DNA of 47,948 nt from an uncultured Bacteroides sp. (GTDB lineage: Bacteria; Bacteroidota; Bacteroidia; Bacteroidales; Bacteroidaceae), in NCBI GenBank assembly GCA_900551445.1, contig URWA01000025.1, positions 1 through 47,948 of the forward strand, given 5' to 3'. The notes below the pieces were generated by a model. The model was not told the origin of the DNA. It saw nothing but the letters and a program-made list of their open reading frames with translations, and searched no databases. The position numbers and the translations under genes are program-made. Positions 1-8,808 of this stretch are shown here, in pieces. The number at the start of each line of letters is the position of its first letter. Position 1 is the first letter of the stretch.

Positions 1-55
1 AATTGAATTTCAATTATTTCAAAGAACTTCTATGATTTTTTAGTGGACACTAATG
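1..55 (+). mobile_element. Probable end of an insertion sequence (cut by window edge)
   Basis: These bases match positions 15761-15815 in the same orientation with about six mismatches. In both copies one plus-strand frame reads LNFN(N/Y)FKELL and then a TGA stop, followed by about 20 nt ending in GGACACTAAT. This looks like the 3' end of a transposase gene plus the element's terminus. The family is not proven. The rest of this copy would lie left of the window. Its final bases encode the C-terminal tail of the Hsp20 gene on the other strand. Confidence 0.45.
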
Positions 56-485
56 ATTTGACTTCAATAACCTTACGAGCCTGAACTTTTTCTTCATTTG
101 TCTTTTTCGGCAAATCGATGGTCAATACACCGTCATTGACAGCAGCATTGATTTTCTCTTTCTCCACGTCATCAGGGATAATCATGGATTGTTCGAATTT
201 GCTGTAAGAGAATTCGCGACGCAAGTACTTCTTGTCGTTCTCCTCCTTGTTCTCGCTCTTCTTTTCCATTGAAATGGTAAGCGTATTGTCATCAGCCAGT
301 TGAACGTGAAAGTCGTCTTTCGTCATGCCGGGAGCTGCCAATTCCACTTTATACTCTTTATCGCTTTCAATTACATTGATTGCAGGAGCTGTAGAGTTAG
401 CCTTTACCATCCAATCGTTATCAAAGAAATCATTAAAGATACTCGGTAACCAGTTCTGATTGTAATTTTTTCTAGTCGGCATCAT
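30..485 (-). CDS. Small heat-shock protein, Hsp20/alpha-crystallin family
   Basis: ATP-independent cytoplasmic holdase that binds unfolding proteins. The 151-residue product has an N-terminal arm (about 1-35) with the segment WLPSIFNDFFDNDW, an alpha-crystallin domain (about 36-140) including ELAAPGMTKDDF and the conserved NDGVLTIDLPKK strand, and a short C-terminal tail. The start is one of two adjacent ATGs (MMPT); GGAG lies 9 nt upstream of the first. The body would naturally end near KVIEVK, but the frame runs on through SLVSTKKS, and those last codons lie in the 1-55 repeat. The tail therefore looks added by an IS insertion that removed the original stop. Hsp20 identity is clear; the tail's origin is inferred. 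Confidence 0.93.
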   Translation of the reverse strand: MMPTRKNYNQNWLPSIFNDFFDNDWMVKANSTAPAINVIESDKEYKVELAAPGMTKDDFHVQLADDNTLTISMEKKSENKEENDKKYLRREFSYSKFEQSMIIPDDVEKEKINAAVNDGVLTIDLPKKTNEEKVQARKVIEVKSLVSTKKS

Positions 486-764
486 AGTTGTAATCTCCTA
501 TATTTAAGTGGTTTTTATTATCAATTTTCTTGTTGGAGGGCTTCTGCTTTCGCTTCCGCGATCCGCTTAAGAGATTGCAAAACCTGTGCCTTTCTTGTTT
601 GGGTATGCCACGAGGAACATCCATTTTAAACCTCGTTTAATTATCCTCCTTGTTTTTAAACTTAAGCAAACCTTGGTGGCTCCGATATCTTTTCCTTGTT
701 GTCAGATTGACAGAAAATGAACTGCCAAACTTTCATTCTCTTGGCTGAAAGGAAACATAATGAC
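486..764. other. Intergenic region upstream of Hsp20
   Basis: Between the Hsp20 start and the DUF3332 terminator. It holds the Hsp20 leader with its GGAG ribosome site. A 50-codon minus-strand open frame (472-624) and an overlapping alanine-rich frame are present, but neither has convincing support as a gene. No good TAnnTTTG promoter was found for Hsp20; a heat-responsive promoter of another type is possible. Confidence 0.4.
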
Positions 765-800
765 AGAAAAAAGGCCGTCACGAATCCGTAACGGCCTTTC
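765..800 (-). terminator. Rho-independent terminator of the DUF3332 gene
   Basis: On the minus strand, AAGGCCGT and ACGGCCTT arms (791-798 and 771-778) form a hairpin followed by a run of Ts. It lies about 22 nt after the stop codon of the DUF3332 gene. Confidence 0.8.
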
Positions 801-821
801 TTATGAATAGAATATAAATTG

Positions 822-1376
822 TTATCGTGCCACAAACAGTGACTGGCTGTTAGCCTGACGTGCAGAAATCATTCCCTGCAAATCTGGAGAAACAGTCATC
901 GGAGTGCCGTCTTCCTGCTTGAAGGTGATGGTTCCGTCTTCATTCATAGTAATCAGTTCAAAGGTCTGTCCTTCCGCAGAAACGTTCCAAGTGTTTTTTT
1001 CTTTGTTATATACCAAGTTCAGAGGCTTGTCTTCTTCCCCTTTCTTTGTGATGGTATAACCGTCTTCGTTCGTACGTACGAGATATTCTCCATTTTCACC
1101 TTTTACTGTTTTTACAGTTCCGATGTTTTCAGCCAAAGGATTTGAACCAGACCAGAATTCAATAGAATTCAGTACAATGATGTCGGCCAGATAGGCAACT
1201 TCATAAACTGGTACGATGTGGAAAGCTAAGAATACGATTTCATTGACAAACTTGTTGCCGATGTTATTGTTCCAGTCTTTTAAACTGCTCCATAATCCGA
1301 AGGAGCCAATGCAGGAGGAGCATATAATGCTGCCGCTTAGGATGAGGCATGCAGCGGAAAGTTTTAATTTTCTCAT
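822..1376 (-). CDS. DUF3332 family lipoprotein-like protein
   Basis: A 184-residue envelope protein of unknown function. The N-terminus MRKLKLSAACLILSGSII is a hydrophobic signal ending at C-S-S-C (Cys22), which resembles a lipobox. Then follow a conserved segment with two hydrophobic stretches (about 25-75; FVNEIVFLAFHIVPVYEVAYLADIIVLNSIEFW, shown here only as a description of residues 43-75) and a beta-rich C-terminal half. This pattern matches DUF3332, known from Bacteroidota and some proteobacteria. It is a single gene: a TAACTTTG -7 box lies at 1439-1446 (minus) and a terminator follows it. Function is not predicted. Confidence 0.8.
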   Translation of the reverse strand: MRKLKLSAACLILSGSIICSSCIGSFGLWSSLKDWNNNIGNKFVNEIVFLAFHIVPVYEVAYLADIIVLNSIEFWSGSNPLAENIGTVKTVKGENGEYLVRTNEDGYTITKKGEEDKPLNLVYNKEKNTWNVSAEGQTFELITMNEDGTITFKQEDGTPMTVSPDLQGMISARQANSQSLFVAR

Positions 1377-1438
1377 ATCTGCTTTAGTTTTGGGTTAATA
1401 TTTAAGTGAGTATTGTCTTTTCTTCTTACAATTTGTTA

Positions 1439-1446
1439 CAAAGTTA
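1439..1446 (-). promoter_or_regulatory. -7 box for the DUF3332 gene
   Basis: TAACTTTG on the minus strand matches the Bacteroidota TAnnTTTG consensus, about 62 nt before the ATG. No good TTTG -33 box is seen at the right distance. Confidence 0.45.
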
Positions 1447-1487
1447 GAAGTTATTTTGGATTATGAAAGAGAAACGTAAAAAAATCG

Positions 1488-1495
1488 TATCTTTG
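1488..1495 (+). promoter_or_regulatory. -7 box for the first MFS transporter
   Basis: TATCTTTG is an exact TAnnTTTG match, 43 nt upstream of the ATG at 1539. A properly spaced TTTG -33 box is absent; TTTG at 1455-1458 is too far away. Confidence 0.5.
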
Positions 1496-1538
1496 CGTCG
1501 TTTTTTGTGAGAAATTAATGATTAAATAGAACAATAGC

Positions 1539-3116
1539 ATGAAAGAAAAGATTCAGAAGAGATTGAGTGATTCGAAGGCGGCACGTTGGACGGCATTGTT
1601 TATCGTATCGTTTACAATGATGTGTGGATATTTCCTGACCGATGTGATGTCACCTTTGGAAAACTTGTTGACGACGAAAGGTAAGGTGGTATATTTTACG
1701 GATGACACTTCCATGCCGGCTGATACGCTGGTAGCCAAGGTGCGGTTGTTTTCCGCTGCCAACATGCTTTCTGAACCCGATTTGACGGTAGAAAAGCTGG
1801 GAGCAGGGGTGAAGATGCAGTATCGTGAGATGGTAAACGGGCAACAGGTTACGGTGGAAAAGACCATTAGTTCAGTGGCTCGTGGAGAAGGTTGGTCAAG
1901 TACGGAGTATGGCTTTTTCTCCGGTGCTTATGGCTTGATTAATGTTTTCTTGCTGATGCTCTTCTTCGGAGGCGTGATTTTGGATAAGATGGGTATCCGT
2001 TTCACCGGTACCATGTCTTCTGGATTGATGCTGGTCGGTGCGTTGATAAAGTGGTATGCCCTTTCTACTGATTTTGGCGATGCCCAGCTGTTTGGCATGA
2101 ACATGCAGGTGGCACTGACCTCTATCGGCTTTGCCATCTTTGGTATGGGCGCTGAGATTACCGGTATCACCGTGTCGAAAGTTATCGTCAAATGGTTTGC
2201 CGGTAAGGAGCTTGCATTGGCCATGGGACTTCAGGTAGCAATGGCCCGTATCGGTACGGCCCTCGCGTTGGGGGTCAGTCTGCCGGTGGCCCGTATGATG
2301 GGTAACGTGTCCTATCCTGTATTGTTCGGTGCCATTGCTTTGTGTGCAGGATTTGCTTCCTATTTGGTATATTGTATGATGGACCGCAAGGAAGATGCGT
2401 CTGCCGAGGCTGTACGCAAGGAGAGCGGTCAAAAGGAGGAAGAAGGATTCAAGATGTCCGATTTGAAGCAGATTTTCTGCAGCAGAGGATTCTGGCTGAT
2501 CAACCTGCTTTGTCTGATGTTCTATGCGGGCGTGTTCCCCTTCCTGAAATTTGCCACAAAGTTGATGATTTATAAATACGACGTGCCCGAATTGTTTGCA
2601 GGGTGGATTCCGGCCCTCTTGCCGTTTGGTACCATCCTGCTTACCCCGGTGTTCGGTATCTTGTATGACCGTATTGGCCGTGGAGCTACCCTGATGATTA
2701 TCGGGTCTTTCATGCTGACAGCCGTACATGTGCTTTTTGCACTCCCCATTATGAACTATTGGTGGTTTGCCGTAGTGGTGATGATTGTGTTGGGAATTGC
2801 TTTCTCTTTGGTTCCGAGTGCCATGTGGCCTTCCGTACCTAAGATTATTCCGATGAAACAGTTGGGCTCTGCATATGCCATTATCTTCTATATCCAGAAC
2901 ATCGGACTGACTACGGTTCCTTGGTTGATTGGTTGGGTGATTGAGCATTTTGCTACTCTTCGCAATGAAGCTGGAGTGATTACGGGTTATGACTACACCG
3001 CCCCGATGGTGATTTTTGCCATTTTTGGCGTGTGTGCCATTGTGATTGCCATGTTGCTCCGTGCAGAGGATGCCAAGAAACATTATGGGCTGGAAGAAGC
3101 TAACATGAAGAAATAA
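1539..3116 (+). CDS. Major facilitator superfamily transporter
   Basis: A 525-residue inner-membrane permease of about 12 helices. Helix 1 (about 15-35) is followed by a long non-membrane segment (about 40-125), unusual for MFS proteins and probably periplasmic. Next come an MFS motif-A-like loop, GGVILDKMGIRF, the central cytoplasmic loop (MMDRKEDASAEAVRKESG) and the equivalent second-half motif GILYDRIGRGATLM. Substrate cannot be read from the sequence. It is a single gene with its own -7 box and a strong terminator, so it is probably not co-transcribed with the following sugar operon. MFS assignment is firm, substrate unknown. Confidence 0.88.
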   Translation: MKEKIQKRLSDSKAARWTALFIVSFTMMCGYFLTDVMSPLENLLTTKGKVVYFTDDTSMPADTLVAKVRLFSAANMLSEPDLTVEKLGAGVKMQYREMVNGQQVTVEKTISSVARGEGWSSTEYGFFSGAYGLINVFLLMLFFGGVILDKMGIRFTGTMSSGLMLVGALIKWYALSTDFGDAQLFGMNMQVALTSIGFAIFGMGAEITGITVSKVIVKWFAGKELALAMGLQVAMARIGTALALGVSLPVARMMGNVSYPVLFGAIALCAGFASYLVYCMMDRKEDASAEAVRKESGQKEEEGFKMSDLKQIFCSRGFWLINLLCLMFYAGVFPFLKFATKLMIYKYDVPELFAGWIPALLPFGTILLTPVFGILYDRIGRGATLMIIGSFMLTAVHVLFALPIMNYWWFAVVVMIVLGIAFSLVPSAMWPSVPKIIPMKQLGSAYAIIFYIQNIGLTTVPWLIGWVIEHFATLRNEAGVITGYDYTAPMVIFAIFGVCAIVIAMLLRAEDAKKHYGLEEANMKK

Positions 3117-3132
3117 GTTTTCTTGAAATAAT

Positions 3133-3186
3133 AAAAAAGGAGTTAGGGTCTTGAATGTCGATTGGCTTTAACTCCTTTTTTGTTTT
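3133..3186 (+). terminator. Rho-independent terminator after the MFS gene
   Basis: AAAGGAGTTA and TAACTCCTTT arms enclose a loop of about 20 nt and are followed by a T-run. It separates the MFS gene from the next operon. Confidence 0.85.
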
Positions 3187-3262
3187 TGGAACAAATATCT
3201 GTAAATGAACTCTTTACTTTTGCTTTCTTTAAATCTTTTGTGAGTCTATAAGCCCGTACTTA

Positions 3263-3293
3263 TTTGCCTTATTGATTTTTTCCCGTATCTTTG
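3263..3293 (+). promoter_or_regulatory. Consensus promoter of the mannoside operon
   Basis: TTTG (3263-3266), a 19-nt gap and TATCTTTG (3286-3293) match both halves of the Bacteroidota sigma consensus. The box overlaps a TTG codon at 3291 that opens the MFS frame, so translation must start further downstream (3321 or 3345). Confidence 0.8.
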
Positions 3294-3344
3294 ATACATG
3301 TTTTGTACAAGGCTGGGAAAATGGCTTTGCATAAAAGTTTACCT

Positions 3345-4691
3345 ATGAATCATACAAGAAAAAAATCACCAATCACATGGGTTCCTACGGCATATTTCGC
3401 CATGGGCCTTCCTTTTGTCGTGTTGAATATGGTCACAGTGTTGATGTTCAAGGGGCTGGAAGTCGATGATAAGCTGATTACCTTTTGGACTTCATTAATT
3501 CTTCTTCCATGGACGTTGAAACCTTTGTGGAGTCCCTTCCTGGAACTGTTCCGCACGAAGAAATTCTTTGTTATTGCGACCCAGCTGGTTACGGGAGTCA
3601 CCTTCGGGCTGGTAGCTTTTTCGCTGAACCTTCCGCATTTCTTCAGCATATCCATTGCCTTGCTGGCCATTGTTGCCTTCAGTGGGGCCACTCACGATAT
3701 TGCCTGCGACGGCGTGTACATGAGTGAATTGTCCAATGAAGAACAGGCCAAGTTTATCGGATGGCAGGGTGCATTCTATAACATAGCCAAGATTCTGGCG
3801 ACGGGAGGGCTGGTGTATCTGGCCGGCTATCTTATTGAAATGAATGTCGAAGCTGGTATGCTGAGTGCTACCAAGCGGGCTTGGATGATTATTCTGCTCA
3901 TCCTCTCTGCCACGATGCTGCTTTTGGGGCTTTATCATTACTTTGCCTTGCCTTCCACGCAGGCAAAGAGAAAAAAGGAAGAAGCCATGACCAGTCGGGA
4001 GGTGTTGAAAGAACTGGGAGAGGTGTTGCTTGATTTCTTCCGCAAGACTCACATTGTATATTATATCTGCTTCATCATTCTGTACCGTTTTGCCGAAGGA
4101 TTTGTGATGAAAATTGTACCTTTGTTCCTGAAAGCCGGTCGTGAGGTAGGAGGATTGGGACTGAATGAAAAGGAAATCGGACTTTATTACGGAACGTATG
4201 GAGCGGCAGCTTTTGTGCTGGGGTCTTTGCTGGCCGGATACTATATCGCTCGGCGTGGACTGAAGAATACGTTGTTCACGTTGTGTTGCATCTTTAACTT
4301 TCCGTTTATGGTGTATGCCTTGTTTGCCTATCTGCAGCCGGAAAGTGGTTGGATAATTTGCAGTGGCATTGTGTTTGAATATTTCGGATATGGTTTCGGC
4401 TTCGTCGGCCTTTCCTTGTTTATGATGCAGCAGGTGGCTCCCGGCAAGCACCAGATGGCGCATTATGCCTTTGCTTCCGGTATCATGAATCTGGGGGTGA
4501 TGATTCCCGGCATGCTGAGCGGCTGGGTGTGCGAAAATCTTGGAGAATGGTTCAACAAGCCGGGAGGCTATGAGCCCTTCTTTATCTTTGTACTGATTGC
4601 CACGATTCCAGCTTTTCTGATTACGTATTTCATCCCGTTTAAGTATGATAATGAGGGAAAACTTATAGAGGGTGAACGAGAATATGTCTAA
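3345..4691 (+). CDS. MFS permease of the mannoside cassette (BT1034-like)
   Basis: Inner-membrane transporter, about 448 residues and 12 helices, with an AmpG-like pattern: ITWVPTAYFAMGLPFVVLN at the start of helix 1 and GATHDIACDGVYM in the helix 4-5 region. The frame opens at 3291, but that codon lies in the -7 box. ATG 3345 (MNHTRKK) fits the family N-terminus best; ATG 3321 is also possible. The gene is followed at once by GH130 and GH92. In B. thetaiotaomicron the same trio (BT1034-BT1033-BT1032) is proposed to import Man-GlcNAc from N-glycans. That makes a disaccharide permease the likely role here; this is inference from context. Confidence 0.8.
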   Translation: MNHTRKKSPITWVPTAYFAMGLPFVVLNMVTVLMFKGLEVDDKLITFWTSLILLPWTLKPLWSPFLELFRTKKFFVIATQLVTGVTFGLVAFSLNLPHFFSISIALLAIVAFSGATHDIACDGVYMSELSNEEQAKFIGWQGAFYNIAKILATGGLVYLAGYLIEMNVEAGMLSATKRAWMIILLILSATMLLLGLYHYFALPSTQAKRKKEEAMTSREVLKELGEVLLDFFRKTHIVYYICFIILYRFAEGFVMKIVPLFLKAGREVGGLGLNEKEIGLYYGTYGAAAFVLGSLLAGYYIARRGLKNTLFTLCCIFNFPFMVYALFAYLQPESGWIICSGIVFEYFGYGFGFVGLSLFMMQQVAPGKHQMAHYAFASGIMNLGVMIPGMLSGWVCENLGEWFNKPGGYEPFFIFVLIATIPAFLITYFIPFKYDNEGKLIEGEREYV

Positions 4692-4713
4692 TCTAAATAA
4701 AAATAAACAGAAT

Positions 4714-5685
4714 ATGAATGACAAATTTGTAATGCCGTGGGAAGAACGCCCGGCAGATTGTAAGGAGGTGATGTGGCGGTATTCCAAGAATCCCGTCATC
4801 GGGCGGTATCAGATACCTACGTCGAACAGCATTTTCAATAGCGCGGTGGTACCTTTCAAGGATGGGTTTGCCGGCGTGTTCCGTTGTGACAACCGGGCCG
4901 TGCAGATGAATATCTTTGCAGGTTTCAGCAAGGACGGCATCCACTGGGAAATCAATCACGAACCGATTAAGTTCCAACCCGGGAACACCGATATGATTGA
5001 GTCGGAATACAAATACGACCCTCGTGTCACCTGGATTGAAGACCGTTATTGGATTACGTGGTGCAACGGCTATCACGGCCCTACCATCGGTATTGGTTAT
5101 ACCTTCGATTTCAAGGAATTCTATCAGTGTGAGAATGCCTTTCTGCCTTTCAACCGTAATGGTGTGCTTTTCCCGCAGAAAATCAACGGCAAATATGCCA
5201 TGCTGAGTCGTCCGAGTGACAACGGGCATACTCCTTTCGGGGATATCTATATCAGCTTCAGTCCCGACATGAAATACTGGGGCGAGCACCGCTGTGTGAT
5301 GAAAGTGACTCCTTTCCCGGAAAGTGCCTGGCAGTGTACGAAGATTGGAGCCGGTTCCGTGCCCTTCCTGACAGAAGAAGGCTGGCTGATGTTCTATCAT
5401 GGCGTCATTACCACCTGCAACGGTTTCCGTTACTCCATGGGAGCCGCTATTTTGGATAAGGACCATCCGGAAAAGGTGCTTTATCGCACCCGCGATTATC
5501 TGTTGGCTCCTGCAGCACCTTATGAACTGCAGGGCGACGTGCCCAATGTGGTGTTCCCTTGTGCCGCCCTTCAGGACGGGGAAAGAGTGGCAGTCTATTA
5601 CGGGGCAGCCGATACCGTGGTCGGAATGGCTTTCGGCTACATTTCCGAAATCATTGATTTCGTGAAACGTACTTCCATCTTATAA
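4714..5685 (+). CDS. GH130 beta-mannoside phosphorylase (probably Man-GlcNAc phosphorylase)
   Basis: Cytoplasmic phosphorylase of the five-bladed beta-propeller family GH130, which splits a beta-mannoside with phosphate to give mannose 1-phosphate. The motif YKYDPRVTW holds the conserved catalytic Asp (residue 102 from this start); blade motifs such as FSKDGIHWE and FSPDMKYWGEH follow. Length about 323 residues fits the GH130_2 type. In-frame starts exist at 4672 (GTG), 4684 and 4714. The last lies 22 nt after the permease stop and gives the expected N-terminus. Adjacency to MFS and GH92 mirrors BT1033, the characterised mannosyl-N-acetylglucosamine phosphorylase. GH130 is firm; exact substrate is inferred. 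Confidence 0.88.
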   Translation: MNDKFVMPWEERPADCKEVMWRYSKNPVIGRYQIPTSNSIFNSAVVPFKDGFAGVFRCDNRAVQMNIFAGFSKDGIHWEINHEPIKFQPGNTDMIESEYKYDPRVTWIEDRYWITWCNGYHGPTIGIGYTFDFKEFYQCENAFLPFNRNGVLFPQKINGKYAMLSRPSDNGHTPFGDIYISFSPDMKYWGEHRCVMKVTPFPESAWQCTKIGAGSVPFLTEEGWLMFYHGVITTCNGFRYSMGAAILDKDHPEKVLYRTRDYLLAPAAPYELQGDVPNVVFPCAALQDGERVAVYYGAADTVVGMAFGYISEIIDFVKRTSIL

Positions 5686-5752
5686 GAATGAACATTTATA
5701 GGACCGTTCCCATGGTTGAGGCTGTGGGAGGGGCCCTTTTTATTTTAAGCCT

Positions 5753-7981
5753 ATGAAAAAACTAATTGCATGTCTGAATTTTTTGTTCGTTGGGGTGTGC
5801 CTGCATGCCCAGGAACCAGTAGATTATGTCGACCCGTTTATCGGGACCACCAATTTCGGTACGTGTAATCCGGGAGCTGTATGCCCGAATGGCCTGATGT
5901 CGGTCGTTCCGTTCAATGTGATGGGCTCGGCAGACAACAAGTATGACAAGGATGCCCGCTGGTGGTCTACACCCTACGACTATACGAACAGCTATTTTAC
6001 GGGATTGTCTCATGTCAATCTGAGTGGAGTGGGGTGTCCCGAACTGGGGTCTCTGCTGTTGATGCCTACCACCGGGGAACTGGATGTGGATTATCATCAC
6101 TATGGCAGCAAGTATGAGAAGGAAACCGCTTCACCGGGATACTACAGCCTGCAGCTGACGAAATACAACGTGAAAGTGGAGGCAACCTCTACCCCACGGA
6201 CAGGATTGACCCGTTTCACTTTCCCGAAAGGAAAGAGCCATATCCTGATGAATCTGGGAGAGGGTCTGACCAATGAGTCGGGTGCCTATCTGCGCCGGGT
6301 GAACGACCGGGAGATAGAAGGCATGAAACTGTTGGGTACATTCTGTTATAATCCGCAGGCGGTATTTCCCATTTATTTCGTGATGCGAATCAACAAGGCT
6401 CCGCAACAGACGGGGTATTGGAAATTCCAGCGTAAGATGAACGGTATTGAGGCCGAATGGGACAAAGACAACGGGAAATACAAGTTGTACACACAGTACG
6501 ACCGTGATTTGGCAGGAGATGACATCGGTGCGTGGTTCACCTTCGACACGGAAGAAAACGAACAGATAGAAGTGGCCGTGGGTGTTTCTTTTGTCAGCAT
6601 GGAGAATGCCCGCCAGAACTTGGAGGCCGAGCAGCATGGAGCCGGTTTCGATGAAATCCATGCCAGTGCCCGCAGCAAGTGGAACGACGACTTGAGCCGC
6701 ATCACCGTGGAAGGGGGTACGAAGGCACAGAAAACCGTGTTCTACACCGCCTTGTATCACACTTTGATTCATCCGAATATCTTGCAGGATGTGAACGGAG
6801 AATATCCGGCAATGGAAACGGGAGAAACCAAAACCACCACAAACAACCGCTATACGGTGTATTCCTTGTGGGATACCTACCGCAACTTGCATCAGCTGAT
6901 GACACTGGTGTATCCGGAACGTCAGATTGACATGGTGCGTACCATGATCGACATGTACAAAGAACATGGCTGGCTGCCCAAGTGGGAACTCTACGGACGG
7001 GAAACCCTCACCATGGAAGGCGACCCCAGTCTGCCGGTCATTGTGGACACATGGATGAAAGGCTTGCGTGATTTTGACATGGAAACTGCTTACGAAGCCA
7101 TGCGGAAGTCGGCCACCCTGCCCGGAAAAGACAACCTGATGCGTCCGGACAACGACGACTATATGAACAAGGGTTATGTGCCTTTGATGGAACAGTTCGA
7201 CAATTCCGTATCGCATGCGCTGGAATATTACATTGCCGACTATGCTTTGTACACACTGGCCAAGAGTCTGGGTAAGAAAGCCGATGCCGACTTGTTCTAC
7301 AAGCGCTCCATGGGTTATAAGCATTATTATTGCAAGGAGTTCGGCACTCTTCGCCCCATCTTGCCGGATGGTACGTTCTATTCTCCGTTCGACCCGCTGC
7401 AAGGGCAGAACTTTGAACCGAGTCCGGGCTTCCATGAAGGAAACTCCTGGAACTACACCTTCTATGTGCCTCACGATGTAAAAGGGCTGGCCCGTCTGAT
7501 GGGCGGACAGAAAAAGTTTGTCGACAAGCTGCAGATGGTGTTCGATAAAGGTTATTACGACCCGGCCAATGAACCGGATATTGCCTATCCTTACCTGTTC
7601 AGCTACTTCAAGGGCGAAGAGTGGCGTACCCAGAAAACGGTGCGCGAACTGCTGGCCAAGTATTTCACTCCCAAGCCCGACGGTATTCCCGGAAACGACG
7701 ATGCCGGTACCATGTCGGCCTGGGCCGTATTCAGCATGATGGGCCTTTATCCCGACTGTCCGGGCGTACCGGAATACACGCTGACCGACCCGACTTTCGA
7801 CCGGATTACCATCCGTCTGAATCCGGAGTTCTATGGGAAAGACCAGCTGGTCATTGAAAAGAAAGGCAACGGTTCAGCAGAAGGATACATCCAGAAGATT
7901 GAACTCGGAGGCAAGAAGACAGGCTATCGTATCCACCACAACGACTTGGTGAAAGCCGGTACCCTGACCTTCTATAAATAA
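5753..7981 (+). CDS. GH92 exo-alpha-mannosidase
   Basis: Secreted 742-residue calcium-dependent alpha-mannosidase that trims mannose from high-mannose N-glycans. The signal peptide (MKKLIACLNFLFVGVCLHAQ) is cut near residue 20, leaving VDYVDPFIGT, the standard GH92 opening. The catalytic half has GWLPKWELYGRET, with the general-acid Glu region, and GIPGNDDAGTMSAWAVFSMM, with the conserved Asp pair. Full length for the family. It is third in the operon with MFS and GH130. A weak hairpin plus T-rich stretch (5704-5745) lies in front and could lower its expression relative to the first two genes. Which alpha-linkage it prefers cannot be told. Confidence 0.95.
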   Translation: MKKLIACLNFLFVGVCLHAQEPVDYVDPFIGTTNFGTCNPGAVCPNGLMSVVPFNVMGSADNKYDKDARWWSTPYDYTNSYFTGLSHVNLSGVGCPELGSLLLMPTTGELDVDYHHYGSKYEKETASPGYYSLQLTKYNVKVEATSTPRTGLTRFTFPKGKSHILMNLGEGLTNESGAYLRRVNDREIEGMKLLGTFCYNPQAVFPIYFVMRINKAPQQTGYWKFQRKMNGIEAEWDKDNGKYKLYTQYDRDLAGDDIGAWFTFDTEENEQIEVAVGVSFVSMENARQNLEAEQHGAGFDEIHASARSKWNDDLSRITVEGGTKAQKTVFYTALYHTLIHPNILQDVNGEYPAMETGETKTTTNNRYTVYSLWDTYRNLHQLMTLVYPERQIDMVRTMIDMYKEHGWLPKWELYGRETLTMEGDPSLPVIVDTWMKGLRDFDMETAYEAMRKSATLPGKDNLMRPDNDDYMNKGYVPLMEQFDNSVSHALEYYIADYALYTLAKSLGKKADADLFYKRSMGYKHYYCKEFGTLRPILPDGTFYSPFDPLQGQNFEPSPGFHEGNSWNYTFYVPHDVKGLARLMGGQKKFVDKLQMVFDKGYYDPANEPDIAYPYLFSYFKGEEWRTQKTVRELLAKYFTPKPDGIPGNDDAGTMSAWAVFSMMGLYPDCPGVPEYTLTDPTFDRITIRLNPEFYGKDQLVIEKKGNGSAEGYIQKIELGGKKTGYRIHHNDLVKAGTLTFYK

Positions 7982-7990
7982 GAAATGGAA

Positions 7991-8803
7991 TCAATTCCCT
8001 TTTAGTCGTTTCCTCTTGACGGTATGACGCACCACGCCGATACTGATTTCGTATAAGAGGATAATGGGGAAAGTGACAATCAGCATTGTAAACACGTCTG
8101 AGGTAGGAGTGATGATGGCTGCAATCATCATTGCGAGGACCCAGGCGTGTTTTCTGTATTTGGCCATAAAGTCGGCCGACAGAATACCGAATTTGGCCAG
8201 CAGCCAGGTCAGTACAGGTATTTCAAACGTGATGCCCATCATCAGGCTCAGCATGTTCAGCGTGTCGATATAAGAACTGAGTACAATGGTATTCTCCACC
8301 TCCGCACTCACCTGATAGGTGGACAGGAAACGGAAGGTGAAGGGGAAAATCAGAAAATAGCTGAACAATACCCCTGTGAGGAACAGCAGGTAACTCCAGA
8401 AAATCAGTCGCCGGGAATATTTCTTCTCGTTCTGGTAGAGGGCAGGGGATACGAAATGAAAAAGCTGGTAAAGAATGTAAGGAGAGGCCAGCAGGATACC
8501 CGCATAAAACGAAACACTCATGTGAGTGAGAAACTGCCCGGAGAGCTGGGTATTGATGAGTTTGACCGGAAGTGTCTGTGCTTCCAGACCGGAAATATGA
8601 AGCACCTGTCCCAGCCAGGCGAAGAAACGGTAGGTACAGAAATCCCCTTCCTTGGGCGCCAGAATCACGCCAAAAAGTTCGTCCTTGAAGCAGAAGGCCA
8701 GTAGCATGAGCACCACTACCGCGCAGGCGATGTGGATAATCGTTTGGCGGAGTGCGTCCAAGTGGTCCCAAAAGGTGAGTTCCGTGGGTTCGTTCGGCTT
8801 CAC
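7991..8803 (-). CDS. tatC: Twin-arginine translocase subunit TatC
   Basis: A 270-residue inner-membrane protein of six helices, the receptor for twin-arginine signal peptides on folded exported proteins. The N-terminus TFWDHLDALRQTIIHIA carries the conserved (H/D)L..LR element. The Bacteroidota form has an enlarged first periplasmic loop (about 45-105), seen here. MGITFEIPVLTWLLAKFGI is the classic TatC helix-4 signature. It begins 5 nt after tatA and runs convergently into the GH92 gene, with only 9 nt between stops. Confidence 0.95.
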   Translation of the reverse strand: MKPNEPTELTFWDHLDALRQTIIHIACAVVVLMLLAFCFKDELFGVILAPKEGDFCTYRFFAWLGQVLHISGLEAQTLPVKLINTQLSGQFLTHMSVSFYAGILLASPYILYQLFHFVSPALYQNEKKYSRRLIFWSYLLFLTGVLFSYFLIFPFTFRFLSTYQVSAEVENTIVLSSYIDTLNMLSLMMGITFEIPVLTWLLAKFGILSADFMAKYRKHAWVLAMMIAAIITPTSDVFTMLIVTFPIILLYEISIGVVRHTVKRKRLKGN

Positions 8804-8808
8804 GGCAG

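Noticed and set aside
472..624. 50-codon minus-strand ORF upstream of Hsp20 (MDVPRGIPKQ...), and an overlapping alanine-rich frame (TRKAQVLQ...)
   Set aside because: Overlaps the Hsp20 start, weak ribosome site, Lys/Asn-rich low-information sequence; the other frame lacks a start codon. Neither is supported without conservation data.
1896..3083. 395-codon minus-strand ORF opposite the MFS gene
   Set aside because: His/Asn/Gln-rich shadow with no protein motif.
6131..7474. 447-codon minus-strand ORF opposite the GH92 gene
   Set aside because: Shadow frame; the GH92 motifs on the plus strand are decisive.
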